This document shows positions 44,218-51,873 of a stretch of 64,000 nt of DNA, in pieces. The notes beneath the pieces are model-generated. The model had not been told where the DNA came from. It did not search any database and saw only the letters and a program-made list of their open reading frames with translations. Made by a program: the position numbers and the translations under genes. How positions within the stretch are numbered: the stretch's first letter is position 1; each line of letters opens with the position of its first letter. This stretch comes from Bradyrhizobium sp. CB82 (lineage in GTDB: Bacteria; Pseudomonadota; Alphaproteobacteria; Rhizobiales; Xanthobacteraceae), in contig NZ_CP121650.1 in NCBI RefSeq assembly GCF_029714405.1, forward strand, positions 6,205,001 through 6,269,000, given 5' to 3'.

Positions 44218-44254
44218 TCGCTCAATCCTTGTGCGACGCACAAGGATTGAGCGA
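44218..44254. promoter_or_regulatory. 17-bp inverted repeat upstream of narK (enhancer-like or nrtC terminator)
   Basis: Perfect 17-bp arms (TCGCTCAATCCTTGTGC and its complement) around GAC. Its core CTTGTGCGTCGCA is shared with 47681-47693 upstream of nrtA, and in both cases lies about 119 bp upstream of the sigma54-like element. As a hairpin 48 bp after nrtC it could also end the nrt transcript. Confidence 0.55.
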
Positions 44255-44301
44255 GATGTCGATTATTTAGGCGCGGACAGTTTGTGGCCTTAACCATTCG
44301 T

Positions 44302-45096
44302 TTACGCGGCTTCGACGAAGCGGTGACGCTCGTAGAGGAATTCGAGTACGCGCTGGCGACACTTCAAGTAAGTGGCATTCGACGCGAGCTCGAGCCGTTT
44401 GCGGGGACGCGCGAGCGGTACGTCGAGCACTTCGCCAATGCGCGCGCTCGGCCCATTGGTCATCATCACGATGCGGTCGGACAACAGCACGGCCTCGTCG
44501 ACGTCGTGGGTGATCATCAGAATGGTGTTGCCGAGCTTCTGATGCAGCGCCATCACCGAGTCCTGTAAATGCGCGCGGGTCAGCGCGTCGAGCGCGCCGA
44601 AGGGCTCGTCGAGCAGGAGAACCTTCGGCTCCATCGCGAGCGCGCGGGCAATGCCGACCCGCTGCTTCATGCCGCCGGAGATTTCCGACGGACGCTTGTC
44701 CTTGGCATGGGCCATCTGCACGAGGCTGAGATTGTGCATTACCCAGGCCTCGCGCTCGGCCCGCGTCTTGGTCCTGGTAAAGACCTTGTCGACACCAAGC
44801 TTGACGTTCTCGAACACGGTCAGCCAGGGCAACAGGCTGTGGTTCTGGAACACCACGGCACGATCGGGGCCGGGCGAGTTGACCTCGCGGTTCTCCAGCA
44901 GCACGCCGCCGGTCGAGGCGCCGGTCAGACCTGCGATGATGTTGAGCAGAGTCGACTTGCCGCAGCCGGAGTGGCCGATGATAGAGACGTACTCGCCCTT
45001 CTCGATGGCGAGCTCGATATCCTTCAGCACCTCGGTCGTGGCGGCACCGCGGGTAAAGATCTTGTCGATGTGATCGAGCTTCAGATAGGCGGTCAT
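44302..45096 (-). CDS. nrtC: nitrate ABC transporter ATP-binding protein
   Basis: A 264-aa ABC ATPase: Walker A GHSGCGKST, signature ISGGMKQR, Walker B VLLLDEPFGALD and the switch His in ILMITHDVDEAVLL. It follows nrtB by 12 bp. It is NrtD-length, without the extra NrtA-like domain found in cyanobacterial NrtC. It energises nitrate uptake with NrtA and NrtB. Confidence 0.93.
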   Translation of the reverse strand: MTAYLKLDHIDKIFTRGAATTEVLKDIELAIEKGEYVSIIGHSGCGKSTLLNIIAGLTGASTGGVLLENREVNSPGPDRAVVFQNHSLLPWLTVFENVKLGVDKVFTRTKTRAEREAWVMHNLSLVQMAHAKDKRPSEISGGMKQRVGIARALAMEPKVLLLDEPFGALDALTRAHLQDSVMALHQKLGNTILMITHDVDEAVLLSDRIVMMTNGPSARIGEVLDVPLARPRKRLELASNATYLKCRQRVLEFLYERHRFVEAA

Positions 45097-45108
45097 GTGC
45101 CCTCTCCT

Positions 45109-46008
45109 TCAGTTCTGCGCGGTGCCGTGGGTGACGAACTTGCCGAGGCCCGCGATCAGGCGATCGAGCACGAAGCCGATGATGCCGACATAGAACAGTG
45201 CCAGGATGATCTCGCTGATATGCGAGGAGTTCCAGGCGTCCCAGATGAAGAAGCCGATGCCGACGCCGCCGATCAGCATTTCGGCCGCGACGATCGCGAG
45301 CCAGGAGAGACCGATGCCGATGCGCAGGCCGGTGAAGATGTAGGGCGCGGCCGCCGGGATCATGATCTTGCCGAAGAACTCCAGCGGATTGAGCTGCACG
45401 ACGGCCGCGACGTTGCGGTAGTCCTGCGGGATGTTGCGGATGCCGACCGCGGTGTTGATGATGATCGGCCACACCGAGGTAATGAAGATGACGAAGATCG
45501 CCGAGGGCTGGCCGTCGCGGAAGGCAGCGAGCGAGAGCGGCAGCCAGGCGAGCGGCGGGATGGTGCGCAGGACCTGGAACAGCGGATCGAGTCCGCGCAT
45601 TGCCCAGATCGATTGCCCGACCAGCGTGCCGAGCGCGATGCCGACGATGGCCGCGATCGCGTAGCCATAGGCGACGCGCTGGAGGCTGGCGGAGAGATGC
45701 CAGAACAGGCCCTTGTCGATGCCGCCATGATCGAAGAACGGATCGAGGATCAGCTCCTTGGTATCCTTGAACACTTTTGATGGCGGCGGCAGCGTCGAGC
45801 CGGCGCGGCGGCAGATGAGCTCCCAGACCAGCGTCAGCAGCGCGAGCACGACAAGCGGGGGGATGACGCGGACCGCAGTCTCCTTCGCCATCCTGGCATA
45901 AGCCTCGGCGCGCGGCGGGCGCTTCGGTGTCATCGCGACGACCGGCGCGGCGGCGGCGACGGAAGGCGCAACACCTTCAGCATTGATCTTCTTCACGGAC
46001 ATGTTCAT
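45109..46008 (-). CDS. nrtB: nitrate ABC transporter permease
   Basis: A 299-aa BPD-type permease with about six transmembrane helices after a soluble N-terminus. ALGTLVGQSIWAMRGLDP and AAAPYIFTGLRIGIGLSWLA contain the ABC-contact (EAA-like) region typical of nitrate/taurine permeases. The start is the ATG at 46008; an internal ATG at 46002 is equally usable. It lies between nrtA and nrtC. Confidence 0.92.
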   Translation of the reverse strand: MNMSVKKINAEGVAPSVAAAAPVVAMTPKRPPRAEAYARMAKETAVRVIPPLVVLALLTLVWELICRRAGSTLPPPSKVFKDTKELILDPFFDHGGIDKGLFWHLSASLQRVAYGYAIAAIVGIALGTLVGQSIWAMRGLDPLFQVLRTIPPLAWLPLSLAAFRDGQPSAIFVIFITSVWPIIINTAVGIRNIPQDYRNVAAVVQLNPLEFFGKIMIPAAAPYIFTGLRIGIGLSWLAIVAAEMLIGGVGIGFFIWDAWNSSHISEIILALFYVGIIGFVLDRLIAGLGKFVTHGTAQN

Positions 46009-46037
46009 CGAAACTGTTCTCCGGCTGCAATGGCGAT

Positions 46038-46059
46038 GCGGCCGCCCATGGGCGGCCGC
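46038..46059 (-). promoter_or_regulatory. hairpin in the nrtA-nrtB gap
   Basis: GCGGCCGCC / GGCGGCCGC arms with a four-base loop, 9 bp after the nrtA stop. Such a stem between a binding-protein gene and its permease usually protects the upstream mRNA and raises binding-protein yield. No T-run follows. Confidence 0.55.
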
Positions 46060-46067
46060 GGGACCAA

Positions 46068-47384
46068 TCAGACTTCGACGCGCTTGATCGCGAGCGACTT
46101 CAGATAGGCAGCCGGATTTTCGGGGTCGAACACCTTGCCGTCGAAGAAGGTCTCCTTGCCGCGCGAGGTGGACGTCGGGATATCCGAGGCCGCAACACCG
46201 AGTGTCTTGGCCGCATCCTTCCAGAGATCCTCGCGGTTGACCTTGGCGATCAGCGCCTTGCTGTCGAACCCAGGCTCGTACTTGCCCCAGCGGATGTCCT
46301 CGGTGAGGAACCAGAGATCGTGGCTCTGGAACGGATAGGAGGCATTATCTTTCCAGAAGCGCATCTGTTGCGGCGAGTTCTCGACGACACGGCCGGTGCC
46401 GTAGTCGAACTTGCCCTTCATGCGGTCGGCGATGTCTTCGACCGGGCAATTGATCCACTGGCGCTTGGCGCAGATCGTCGCCGCCTCCTCGCGGTTCTCG
46501 ACCTTCTCAGCCCATTGCTGGGCTTCCATCACCGCCATCAACAGCGCTTTCGCCGCCTTCGGGTACTTGTCAACGAAGGCCGCGCGCATGCCGAACGACT
46601 TTTCCGGATGCTTGTCCCAGAGCTCGCCGGTGGTGATCGCGGTGTAGCCGATCTCCTGGTGGATGAGCTGGAGATTCCAGGGCTCGCAGACGCAGAAGCA
46701 ATCCATGGTGCCAACCTTCATGTTGGCGACCATCTGCGGCGGCGGCACGACGATGGTTTCGATGTCCTTGTCGGGATCGATGCCGCCGGCGGCGAGCCAA
46801 TAGCGGATCCAGAGATCATGCGTGCCGCCGGGGAAGGTCATCGCGGCCTTCACGGCCTTGCCGGAGGCTTTCTTCCTATCCAGCGCGACCTTGAACGGCG
46901 CAGTGTCGATGCCAACTTTGACGTCGGCATATTCCTTGGCGACCGAGATGCACTGGCCGTTCAGGTTGAGCCGCGCCAGGATGTACATTGGCGTCGGCTG
47001 GTTGTTCTGCGTCACCTTACCGGCGGAAATCAGATACGGCATCGGCGTGAGAATGTGCGCGCCGTCGATACCATTGCCTTCGGAGCCGAGCACGAGGTTG
47101 TCGCGCGTCGTGCCCCACGAAGCCTGCTTCTGCACCTCGACGTCGGGCATGCCGTACTTGGCGAAGATGCCCTTCTCCTTGGCAACGAACAGCGGGGTCG
47201 CGTCGGTCAGCGCGATGAAGCCCAGCTTGGCGCCCTTGACCTCGGGGCCTGCTTCTTGCGCGAACGCTCCGGCGGGGAAATTCAGCTTGGCGGCGGCGAG
47301 AAGTGCAGCGGTGCTGCCGGTCGCCTTCAACAATTGACGGCGGCTGAGGCCGCTCTCTGAGGGGCGGCGAATGCGCTTGGTCAT
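46068..47384 (-). CDS. nrtA: nitrate ABC transporter substrate-binding protein
   Basis: A 438-aa periplasmic protein with a twin-arginine signal (SRRQLLK at residues 14-20, then a hydrophobic stretch ending AGAFA). VKGAKLGFIALTDATPLFVAKEKG, MPYLISAG and DCFCVCEPWNLQLIHQ are typical of NrtA. It captures nitrate for NrtBC. It heads nrtABC and is preceded by a roughly 165-nt structured leader. Confidence 0.93.
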   Translation of the reverse strand: MTKRIRRPSESGLSRRQLLKATGSTAALLAAAKLNFPAGAFAQEAGPEVKGAKLGFIALTDATPLFVAKEKGIFAKYGMPDVEVQKQASWGTTRDNLVLGSEGNGIDGAHILTPMPYLISAGKVTQNNQPTPMYILARLNLNGQCISVAKEYADVKVGIDTAPFKVALDRKKASGKAVKAAMTFPGGTHDLWIRYWLAAGGIDPDKDIETIVVPPPQMVANMKVGTMDCFCVCEPWNLQLIHQEIGYTAITTGELWDKHPEKSFGMRAAFVDKYPKAAKALLMAVMEAQQWAEKVENREEAATICAKRQWINCPVEDIADRMKGKFDYGTGRVVENSPQQMRFWKDNASYPFQSHDLWFLTEDIRWGKYEPGFDSKALIAKVNREDLWKDAAKTLGVAASDIPTSTSRGKETFFDGKVFDPENPAAYLKSLAIKRVEV

Positions 47385-47400
47385 AGGTCGTGTCGTCCTT

Positions 47401-47432
47401 TGCGTCGTTGCAGAAGTGGTGCGTCAGTGCAC
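47401..47432 (-). promoter_or_regulatory. dual-hexaloop leader element of nrtA (candidate NasT/ANTAR target)
   Basis: On the reverse strand a GTGC/GCAC stem with loop ACTGAC (47419-47432) is followed after six bases by a TGC/GCA stem with loop AACGAC (47401-47412), extendable outward past one mismatch. Both loops fit A-N-N-G-N-N, and the spacing is as described for ANTAR antiterminator targets. It ends 17 bp before the nrtA ATG. Confidence 0.65.
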
Positions 47433-47532
47433 ACGAGCCCGTCCGGCGACGCCGCCTTTGGCGCATGCGAACGCATGACGGGAGGGACCCCCGTCCGGTG
47501 GCGTCGGCAAATTCGGATGAGAAATCTCGTGG

Positions 47533-47550
47533 GACGGCGTCGATGGCGTC
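47533..47550 (-). promoter_or_regulatory. first leader hairpin of nrtA
   Basis: On the reverse strand GACGCC / GCCGTC arms with one mismatch enclose hexaloop ATCGAC. It starts at the predicted transcription start, as the matching hairpin does at narK (44080-44097). Confidence 0.5.
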
Positions 47551-47561
47551 GACACAAACTA

Positions 47562-47577
47562 TTCAAGCTTTGTGCCA
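47562..47577 (-). promoter_or_regulatory. sigma54-like promoter of nrtABC
   Basis: On the reverse strand TGGCACAAAGCTTGAA carries a perfect -24 box (TGGCAC) and a TTG at the right distance. The -12 doublet is GA rather than GC. The predicted start is near 47551. Confidence 0.55.
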
Positions 47578-47680
47578 GGCCCGGCGGGATCAATATTTAA
47601 GTTATATCAATATCTTGATGGGGATTGACAGATTGTCGCAGGCCTCTTCTCCGCACGCGGAACTTGCGACCTGCCCGGTT

Positions 47681-47695
47681 CTTGTGCGTCGCATA
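47681..47695. promoter_or_regulatory. upstream palindromic element of nrtA
   Basis: CTTGTGCGTCGCATA, an imperfect palindrome whose first 13 bases are identical to the core of the inverted repeat upstream of narK. Its centre is about 119 bp from the sigma54-like site in both cases, as expected for an enhancer-binding protein site. The binding factor is not identified. Confidence 0.45.
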
Positions 47696-47724
47696 TAAAC
47701 TAGGCAGGGCTAGGGAGGACCTTC

Positions 47725-48642
47725 TCAAGCGTGTTCCGCGACCTTCACCCCGAGCGGCTTGGGAGCCAAACCGTTGCCGGGCTTGAGGTGGAATTCATAG
47801 GTCATCAGGTGCCAGGGCGCGGCCGCCTTGCCGCCGTCGGGCATCGCCGGATCGGTGCGTTTCTCGACCTTGGCGATCAATTCGTCCTTGACCCCGAACA
47901 CCACGTCGGAATCGAGATATTTGTCGCCGCCGATGAAGACGTGGGTGATCAGGGGCTCATAGCCCTTGGCGTTGACAAGGAAATGCACGTGCGCAGGGCG
48001 CATCGGGTGGCGGCTGGTCTGCATGATCATCTCGCCGACCGGGCCGTCGGTCGGGATCGGATAGCTGCATGGCAGAATGGTGCGGAAGAAGAAGCGGCCG
48101 TCGTCATCGGTGATGAAGCGCGCCCGCGCCGAGGCGCCAATCTCGTCGTAGTTCGGCTTCTGGGAATCGTAGAAGCCGTCATCGTCGGCGTGCCACACGT
48201 CGACGGGAACGTTGGCGAGCGGCTTGCCGTTGAGGTCCGTGACGCGGCTCTGCACGAACATCTTCTCGCCGGTGAGATTATGCGGCGAGATGTCGGTGCC
48301 ATGCGCGGCCACCTTGTGCTCGCCGACATAGAAGGGGCCGAGCACCGTGGTCTCGGTGGCGCCGCCGCGGTCGCGATGGTTCACGGCGTCGACCAGCATG
48401 GAGACGCCGAGCACGTCGGAGAGCAGGATGAACTCCTGGCGGGTATTGGTGCACTTTTGTCCGGTCCGGGTCAGGAAATCGATCGCATAGTCCCATTCCT
48501 CGAAGGTGAGACCGGTCTTACTCACGTAATCGTGCAGCGACTTCACCAATTCCTGGAGCAGGAATTTCGCGCGCGGGCTTGGGGTGTTGTCGAAGCTCTT
48601 GACGACGGCCTCGGTGAGCTCGCTCTCGCTGAATTGGGTCAT
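47725..48642 (-). CDS. intradiol ring-cleavage dioxygenase (hydroxyquinol/catechol 1,2-dioxygenase type)
   Basis: A 305-aa non-haem Fe(III) enzyme. The two Tyr ligands lie in DGFYDSQ and CSYPIPTDGPVG, and the two His ligands in RPAHVHFLV. The N-terminal helical dimerisation domain and the stretch TTVLGPFYVGEH resemble hydroxyquinol 1,2-dioxygenases. It would open an aromatic diol or triol to a muconate/maleylacetate-type product. No maleylacetate reductase or regulator is adjacent. Divergent from the serine hydrolase. Confidence 0.88.
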   Translation of the reverse strand: MTQFSESELTEAVVKSFDNTPSPRAKFLLQELVKSLHDYVSKTGLTFEEWDYAIDFLTRTGQKCTNTRQEFILLSDVLGVSMLVDAVNHRDRGGATETTVLGPFYVGEHKVAAHGTDISPHNLTGEKMFVQSRVTDLNGKPLANVPVDVWHADDDGFYDSQKPNYDEIGASARARFITDDDGRFFFRTILPCSYPIPTDGPVGEMIMQTSRHPMRPAHVHFLVNAKGYEPLITHVFIGGDKYLDSDVVFGVKDELIAKVEKRTDPAMPDGGKAAAPWHLMTYEFHLKPGNGLAPKPLGVKVAEHA

Positions 48643-48799
48643 TTCTCTTTCCCGCTGTCCGATTTTCTCGTTGTTTGGCCTGACGGCGCTCCGCGACGGA
48701 GCCTACACCAGTCGGGTAGGCAGCGTTAAGCGCGACCGGCTTGGAATGGGGTCCTCATTTCGGCTATCACCTGTCCATAAAACCAGTCCGGAGGAACTG

Positions 48800-50074
48800 A
48801 TGCTCGCCCCCAGCCCCGCCTCGCCCGAATCCGTCGGCATGTCCAAGGCCGCGCTCGACCGCGTCGATGCGCATCTGAAGAACCGGTATATCGATGCCGG
48901 CCGCTTTCCTGGAACGCAGCTCCTGGTCTATCGCCGCGGCAAGGTCGCCCACCGCTCGATGCTGGGCCTTGCGGATGTCGAGCGCGAGGTGCCGGTCAAG
49001 GACGATACCATCTACCGCATCTATTCCATGACCAAGCCGCTCACCAGCGTCGCCTTCATGATGCTGGTCGAGGAAGGTCTCGTCGCGATCGACGAGCCCG
49101 TCGCCAAATACATTCCAGAGTGGAAGGACCTTGGCGTGTTCGTCGCCGGCACGAATCCCGCCTTCCTGACGCGGCCGCCATCCCGGCCAATGCAGATCGT
49201 CGACCTTCTGCGCCACACGTCCGGGCTGACCTACGCCTTCCAGCAGCGATCCAATGTCGACGCGGCCTATCGCGAGCAGAAGATCGGCGAGGTGGAGAAG
49301 GCCGGCACACTCCAGAGCATGATCGAGGGACTGGCCAAGATCCCGCTGGAATTCTCGCCGGGCGATGCCTGGAACTACTCGGTCTCCACCGACGTGATCG
49401 GATATCTCATCGGCAAGATCTCAGGCATGCCCTTCGAGCAATTCCTCAAAGCACGCATTCTCGATCCGCTCGGTATGACCGACACCGATTTCCACGTGCC
49501 GGCCTCCAAGGCGCACCGCTTCGCGGCCTGCTATTCAGCCGACCCGCAAGGCGGCATGACCTTCCACGCCGGGCAGCGCCGTCAGGGCCTGACCCTGCAA
49601 GACGATCCGGCGACGAGCTCGTTCCTCACCCCGCCCTCCTTCATTTCGGGCGGCGGCGGCCTGTGCTCGACGGTGGCCGACTATCTCACCTTCTGCCGCG
49701 CGCTGCTGGGTGGCGGTGAGCTCGGCGGCGTCCGCCTGATCGGGCCGAAGACGCTGGCCCTGATGGCAACCAACCACATCCCGGGCGGCCGCTTCTTGCC
49801 GGAGGTCTCGCGCTCGCTGTTCTCCGAAGCGACCTATAACGGCATCGGCTTCGGCCTCGGCTTTGCCGTTACCATGCGCCCGGCAGAGACGCTGATAGCG
49901 GGCAGCCCCGGCGAGTATAGCTGGGGCGGCGCCGCAACGACCTCGTTCTGGATCGACCCGGCCGAAGAATTGATCACGATCTTCATGACGCAGGTGGTGC
50001 CCTCGAGCGCCTATCCGATCCGGCGCGAGCTCCGCAGCATGATCTACGCCGCGATCACCGAGAGCAATCTGTAG
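48800..50074 (+). CDS. beta-lactamase-fold serine hydrolase
   Basis: A 424-aa penicillin-binding-protein/class C beta-lactamase-like enzyme. The nucleophile motif S-x-x-K is Ser76-Met-Thr-Lys79 (IYSMTKPL), and the Tyr motif lies in DAWNYSVSTDVIGYL. There is no signal peptide, so it is probably a cytoplasmic esterase or lactonase. The ATG at 48800 has GGAGGA 5 bases upstream; the much longer frame would overlap the dioxygenase gene. The substrate is unknown. Confidence 0.87.
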   Translation: MLAPSPASPESVGMSKAALDRVDAHLKNRYIDAGRFPGTQLLVYRRGKVAHRSMLGLADVEREVPVKDDTIYRIYSMTKPLTSVAFMMLVEEGLVAIDEPVAKYIPEWKDLGVFVAGTNPAFLTRPPSRPMQIVDLLRHTSGLTYAFQQRSNVDAAYREQKIGEVEKAGTLQSMIEGLAKIPLEFSPGDAWNYSVSTDVIGYLIGKISGMPFEQFLKARILDPLGMTDTDFHVPASKAHRFAACYSADPQGGMTFHAGQRRQGLTLQDDPATSSFLTPPSFISGGGGLCSTVADYLTFCRALLGGGELGGVRLIGPKTLALMATNHIPGGRFLPEVSRSLFSEATYNGIGFGLGFAVTMRPAETLIAGSPGEYSWGGAATTSFWIDPAEELITIFMTQVVPSSAYPIRRELRSMIYAAITESNL

Positions 50075-50136
50075 GTTTCGCGCGATCACATGAGACGGGC
50101 CCCGGCGAATTGCCGCCGTGGCCCGACGTGTCGGCC

Positions 50137-50226
50137 TCAGTGCATATGACCAATCAGATAGATGCCGCCGCCGATGACGAGAATCGTCGGCACGGCCCAC
50201 AGAATGAACACTGGAATGATTGGCAT
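50137..50226 (-). CDS. 29-aa single-span membrane protein
   Basis: An ORF too short for usual gene finding. It starts at the ATG at 50226 with an excellent GGAGGTGACG ribosome binding site. The peptide is one hydrophobic helix (PVFILWAVPTILVIGGGIYL) ending IGHMH. It lies 11 bp downstream of a secreted small protein gene on the same strand, so it is probably the second gene of that mRNA. No function is known to me. Confidence 0.6.
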   Translation of the reverse strand: MPIIPVFILWAVPTILVIGGGIYLIGHMH

Positions 50227-50237
50227 CGTCACCTCCG

Positions 50238-50471
50238 TCAGTTGGATGTGCAGACCTTGACGGTCTTCATGCCTGCCTCGGCCTCGGTGCGCGACTTGTA
50301 GACGGTGCCGGCCGGGCCGACGACGGTCATCGAGGATTCCGTCGGCTTCTTGTCGACGATGGTGCATTTCTTGGTCTTGACGTCCTGCACGACGTAGAAT
50401 TCGTCGGCGGCAAAGGCTGGAACGACGAAGGCAGCGATCATCAGCGCCGCGGTCGCGGTTTTCAGTTTCAT
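50238..50471 (-). CDS. small secreted protein of unknown function
   Basis: A 77-aa protein with signal peptide MKLKTATAALMIAAFVVPAFA. The mature part begins ADEFYVVQDVKTKKCTIVDKKP and ends with a second Cys in VKVCTSN, so a disulfide is possible. The start at 50471 follows GGAGAGG. It resembles small periplasmic proteins common in Bradyrhizobium. It is divergent from the DUF1236 gene. Confidence 0.75.
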   Translation of the reverse strand: MKLKTATAALMIAAFVVPAFAADEFYVVQDVKTKKCTIVDKKPTESSMTVVGPAGTVYKSRTEAEAGMKTVKVCTSN

Positions 50472-50609
50472 GGTCCCTCTCCTCCAATCGCCGAAGTCGT
50501 TGCTTCGGCAATTCGACAACGGGAGGAAGCGTCAGGTTGTTCCTCGTCGTTTGGAACGCGGTGCGCTTTGCAGGGTTGTTGCCGCGATCGCTTCAACGAG
50601 GAGGATATC

Positions 50610-50951
50610 ATGAAGAAGCTGTTGCTGCTTTCCGCAGCCGCCGCGCTGATCTCGACTGGCGCCATCGCGCAATCGACGGTCACCACCACGACCGGAACCG
50701 GTCACGCGACGGTTCAGATCGAGCCGGAATACCGAACCAAGATCAAAACCTACGTCACCGAGCACCATGTGCAGCCAGTGAGGACAAAGGAGAAGATCAT
50801 CGTGGGCGCGACGGTCCCGAGTGATGTGGAGCTCGAAGCGGTTCCTACGGACTGGGGCCCCTCGCTCACGAAGTACCGTTACGTTTATTCTGGCGATCGC
50901 GTGATGCTAGTGGATCCGGGCACGCGCACTGTGGTGCAGGAAGTCGAGTGA
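50610..50951 (+). CDS. DUF1236 secreted protein
   Basis: A 113-aa exported protein. The signal peptide is MKKLLLLSAAAALISTGAIA; the mature chain is Thr-rich at first. It then has VQIEPEYRTKIKTYVTEHHV and closes YVYSGDRVMLVDPGTRTVV, the DUF1236 layout. The ribosome binding site GAGGAGG precedes the ATG. A strong terminator follows 11 bp after the stop. Function is unknown; paralogues are numerous in this genus. Confidence 0.82.
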   Translation: MKKLLLLSAAAALISTGAIAQSTVTTTTGTGHATVQIEPEYRTKIKTYVTEHHVQPVRTKEKIIVGATVPSDVELEAVPTDWGPSLTKYRYVYSGDRVMLVDPGTRTVVQEVE

Positions 50952-50962
50952 TCGTCTGAGAT

Positions 50963-50990
50963 GAACGGGCCGCCGAAAGGCGGCCCGTTC
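50963..50990 (+). terminator. terminator hairpin after the DUF1236 gene
   Basis: A 12-bp perfect stem, GAACGGGCCGCC / GGCGGCCCGTTC, with GAAA tetraloop, 11 bp after the stop. The T-run is poor (TTC only, within the stem base), so termination efficiency is uncertain. Confidence 0.65.
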
Positions 50991-51194
50991 GCCGGAGGAT
51001 GAGGTGACGAGCTTGCCTGCATCGAATGCGGTGCAAAATCGATCGCGCTCGAAGAAGCGATCATTTGGAAAATGCCTTGGCGCTGGCGCGCCGCAGACCG
51101 TATGCTGACCCGTAGCTCGACGCCGTCGCGCCGAAACCGGGACGTCCGCGTTTGCCAAAGTTGACCCTGCCCGTACGGCTCGCTCTCCGGCGGC

Positions 51195-51851
51195 GTGCTG
51201 CTCCTGACCGGGCTTGCCTTCGCCTTGCGCATGGCCGCCACCATCGCGCGCGGCGAGATGCTGCACAATCTTTTGGTCGAAGAGCTCAACCACCGCGTCA
51301 AGAATACCCTCGCCTTGATGCAGGCGATCGCGGTGCAGTCGTTCCGCAGCGCGAGCCGCAACGAGCGCGTCAAGTTCGAGGGACGTCTCGGCGCGCTTGC
51401 GGAAGCGCACAATCTCCTGAGCCAGAAGAAGTGGCAGGGCTCAGAGTTGAAGGACGTCATTGCCCGCGCACTGGACCCGTTCCTGCTGAACAATCCGGAT
51501 CGCATCCGGATGAACGGACCGGCGGTGCCGCTGTCGCCTCGCCTCGCCCTTGTGCTTTCGATGATCGTGCACGAGATCGCGACCAACGCCGCCAAGTACG
51601 GCGCGCTGTCCAACGAAACCGGGACGGTGACGCCGGACTGGGAGGTCACGGCCGATACGCCCAAGCCGCGGCTGCGACTGATCTGGACCGAGCGGGGCGG
51701 CCCGCCGGTGACCGCTCCGGTACAACGCGGCTTCGGCTCGCGCCTGATCGAGCGCAGCGCGCGCGATCAGCTCGGCGGCGAAGCCACGGTTGACTTCCTG
51801 CCGCGCGGCGGCGTCTGCACGATCAGCTGCGCGCTGGACGAAACGCGGTAG
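51195..51851 (+). CDS. HWE-type sensor histidine kinase, N-terminally truncated
   Basis: The 218-aa frame holds the HWE kinase core: phosphoacceptor His in EELNHRVKNTLALMQAIA, the N-box HEIATNAAKYGALS and the diagnostic W-x-E in LIWTERGG. In front is only one hydrophobic helix (GVLLLTGLAFALRMAATIA). Reading upstream in frame meets a TGA at 51162, and no ribosome binding site precedes the GTG at 51195. A full-length relative would carry a sensor domain and a second helix. It is probably a 5'-deleted remnant, though the kinase domain itself looks intact. Confidence 0.7.
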   Translation: MLLLTGLAFALRMAATIARGEMLHNLLVEELNHRVKNTLALMQAIAVQSFRSASRNERVKFEGRLGALAEAHNLLSQKKWQGSELKDVIARALDPFLLNNPDRIRMNGPAVPLSPRLALVLSMIVHEIATNAAKYGALSNETGTVTPDWEVTADTPKPRLRLIWTERGGPPVTAPVQRGFGSRLIERSARDQLGGEATVDFLPRGGVCTISCALDETR

Positions 51852-51873
51852 CGAAAGACCCTCCCGACCTGTC

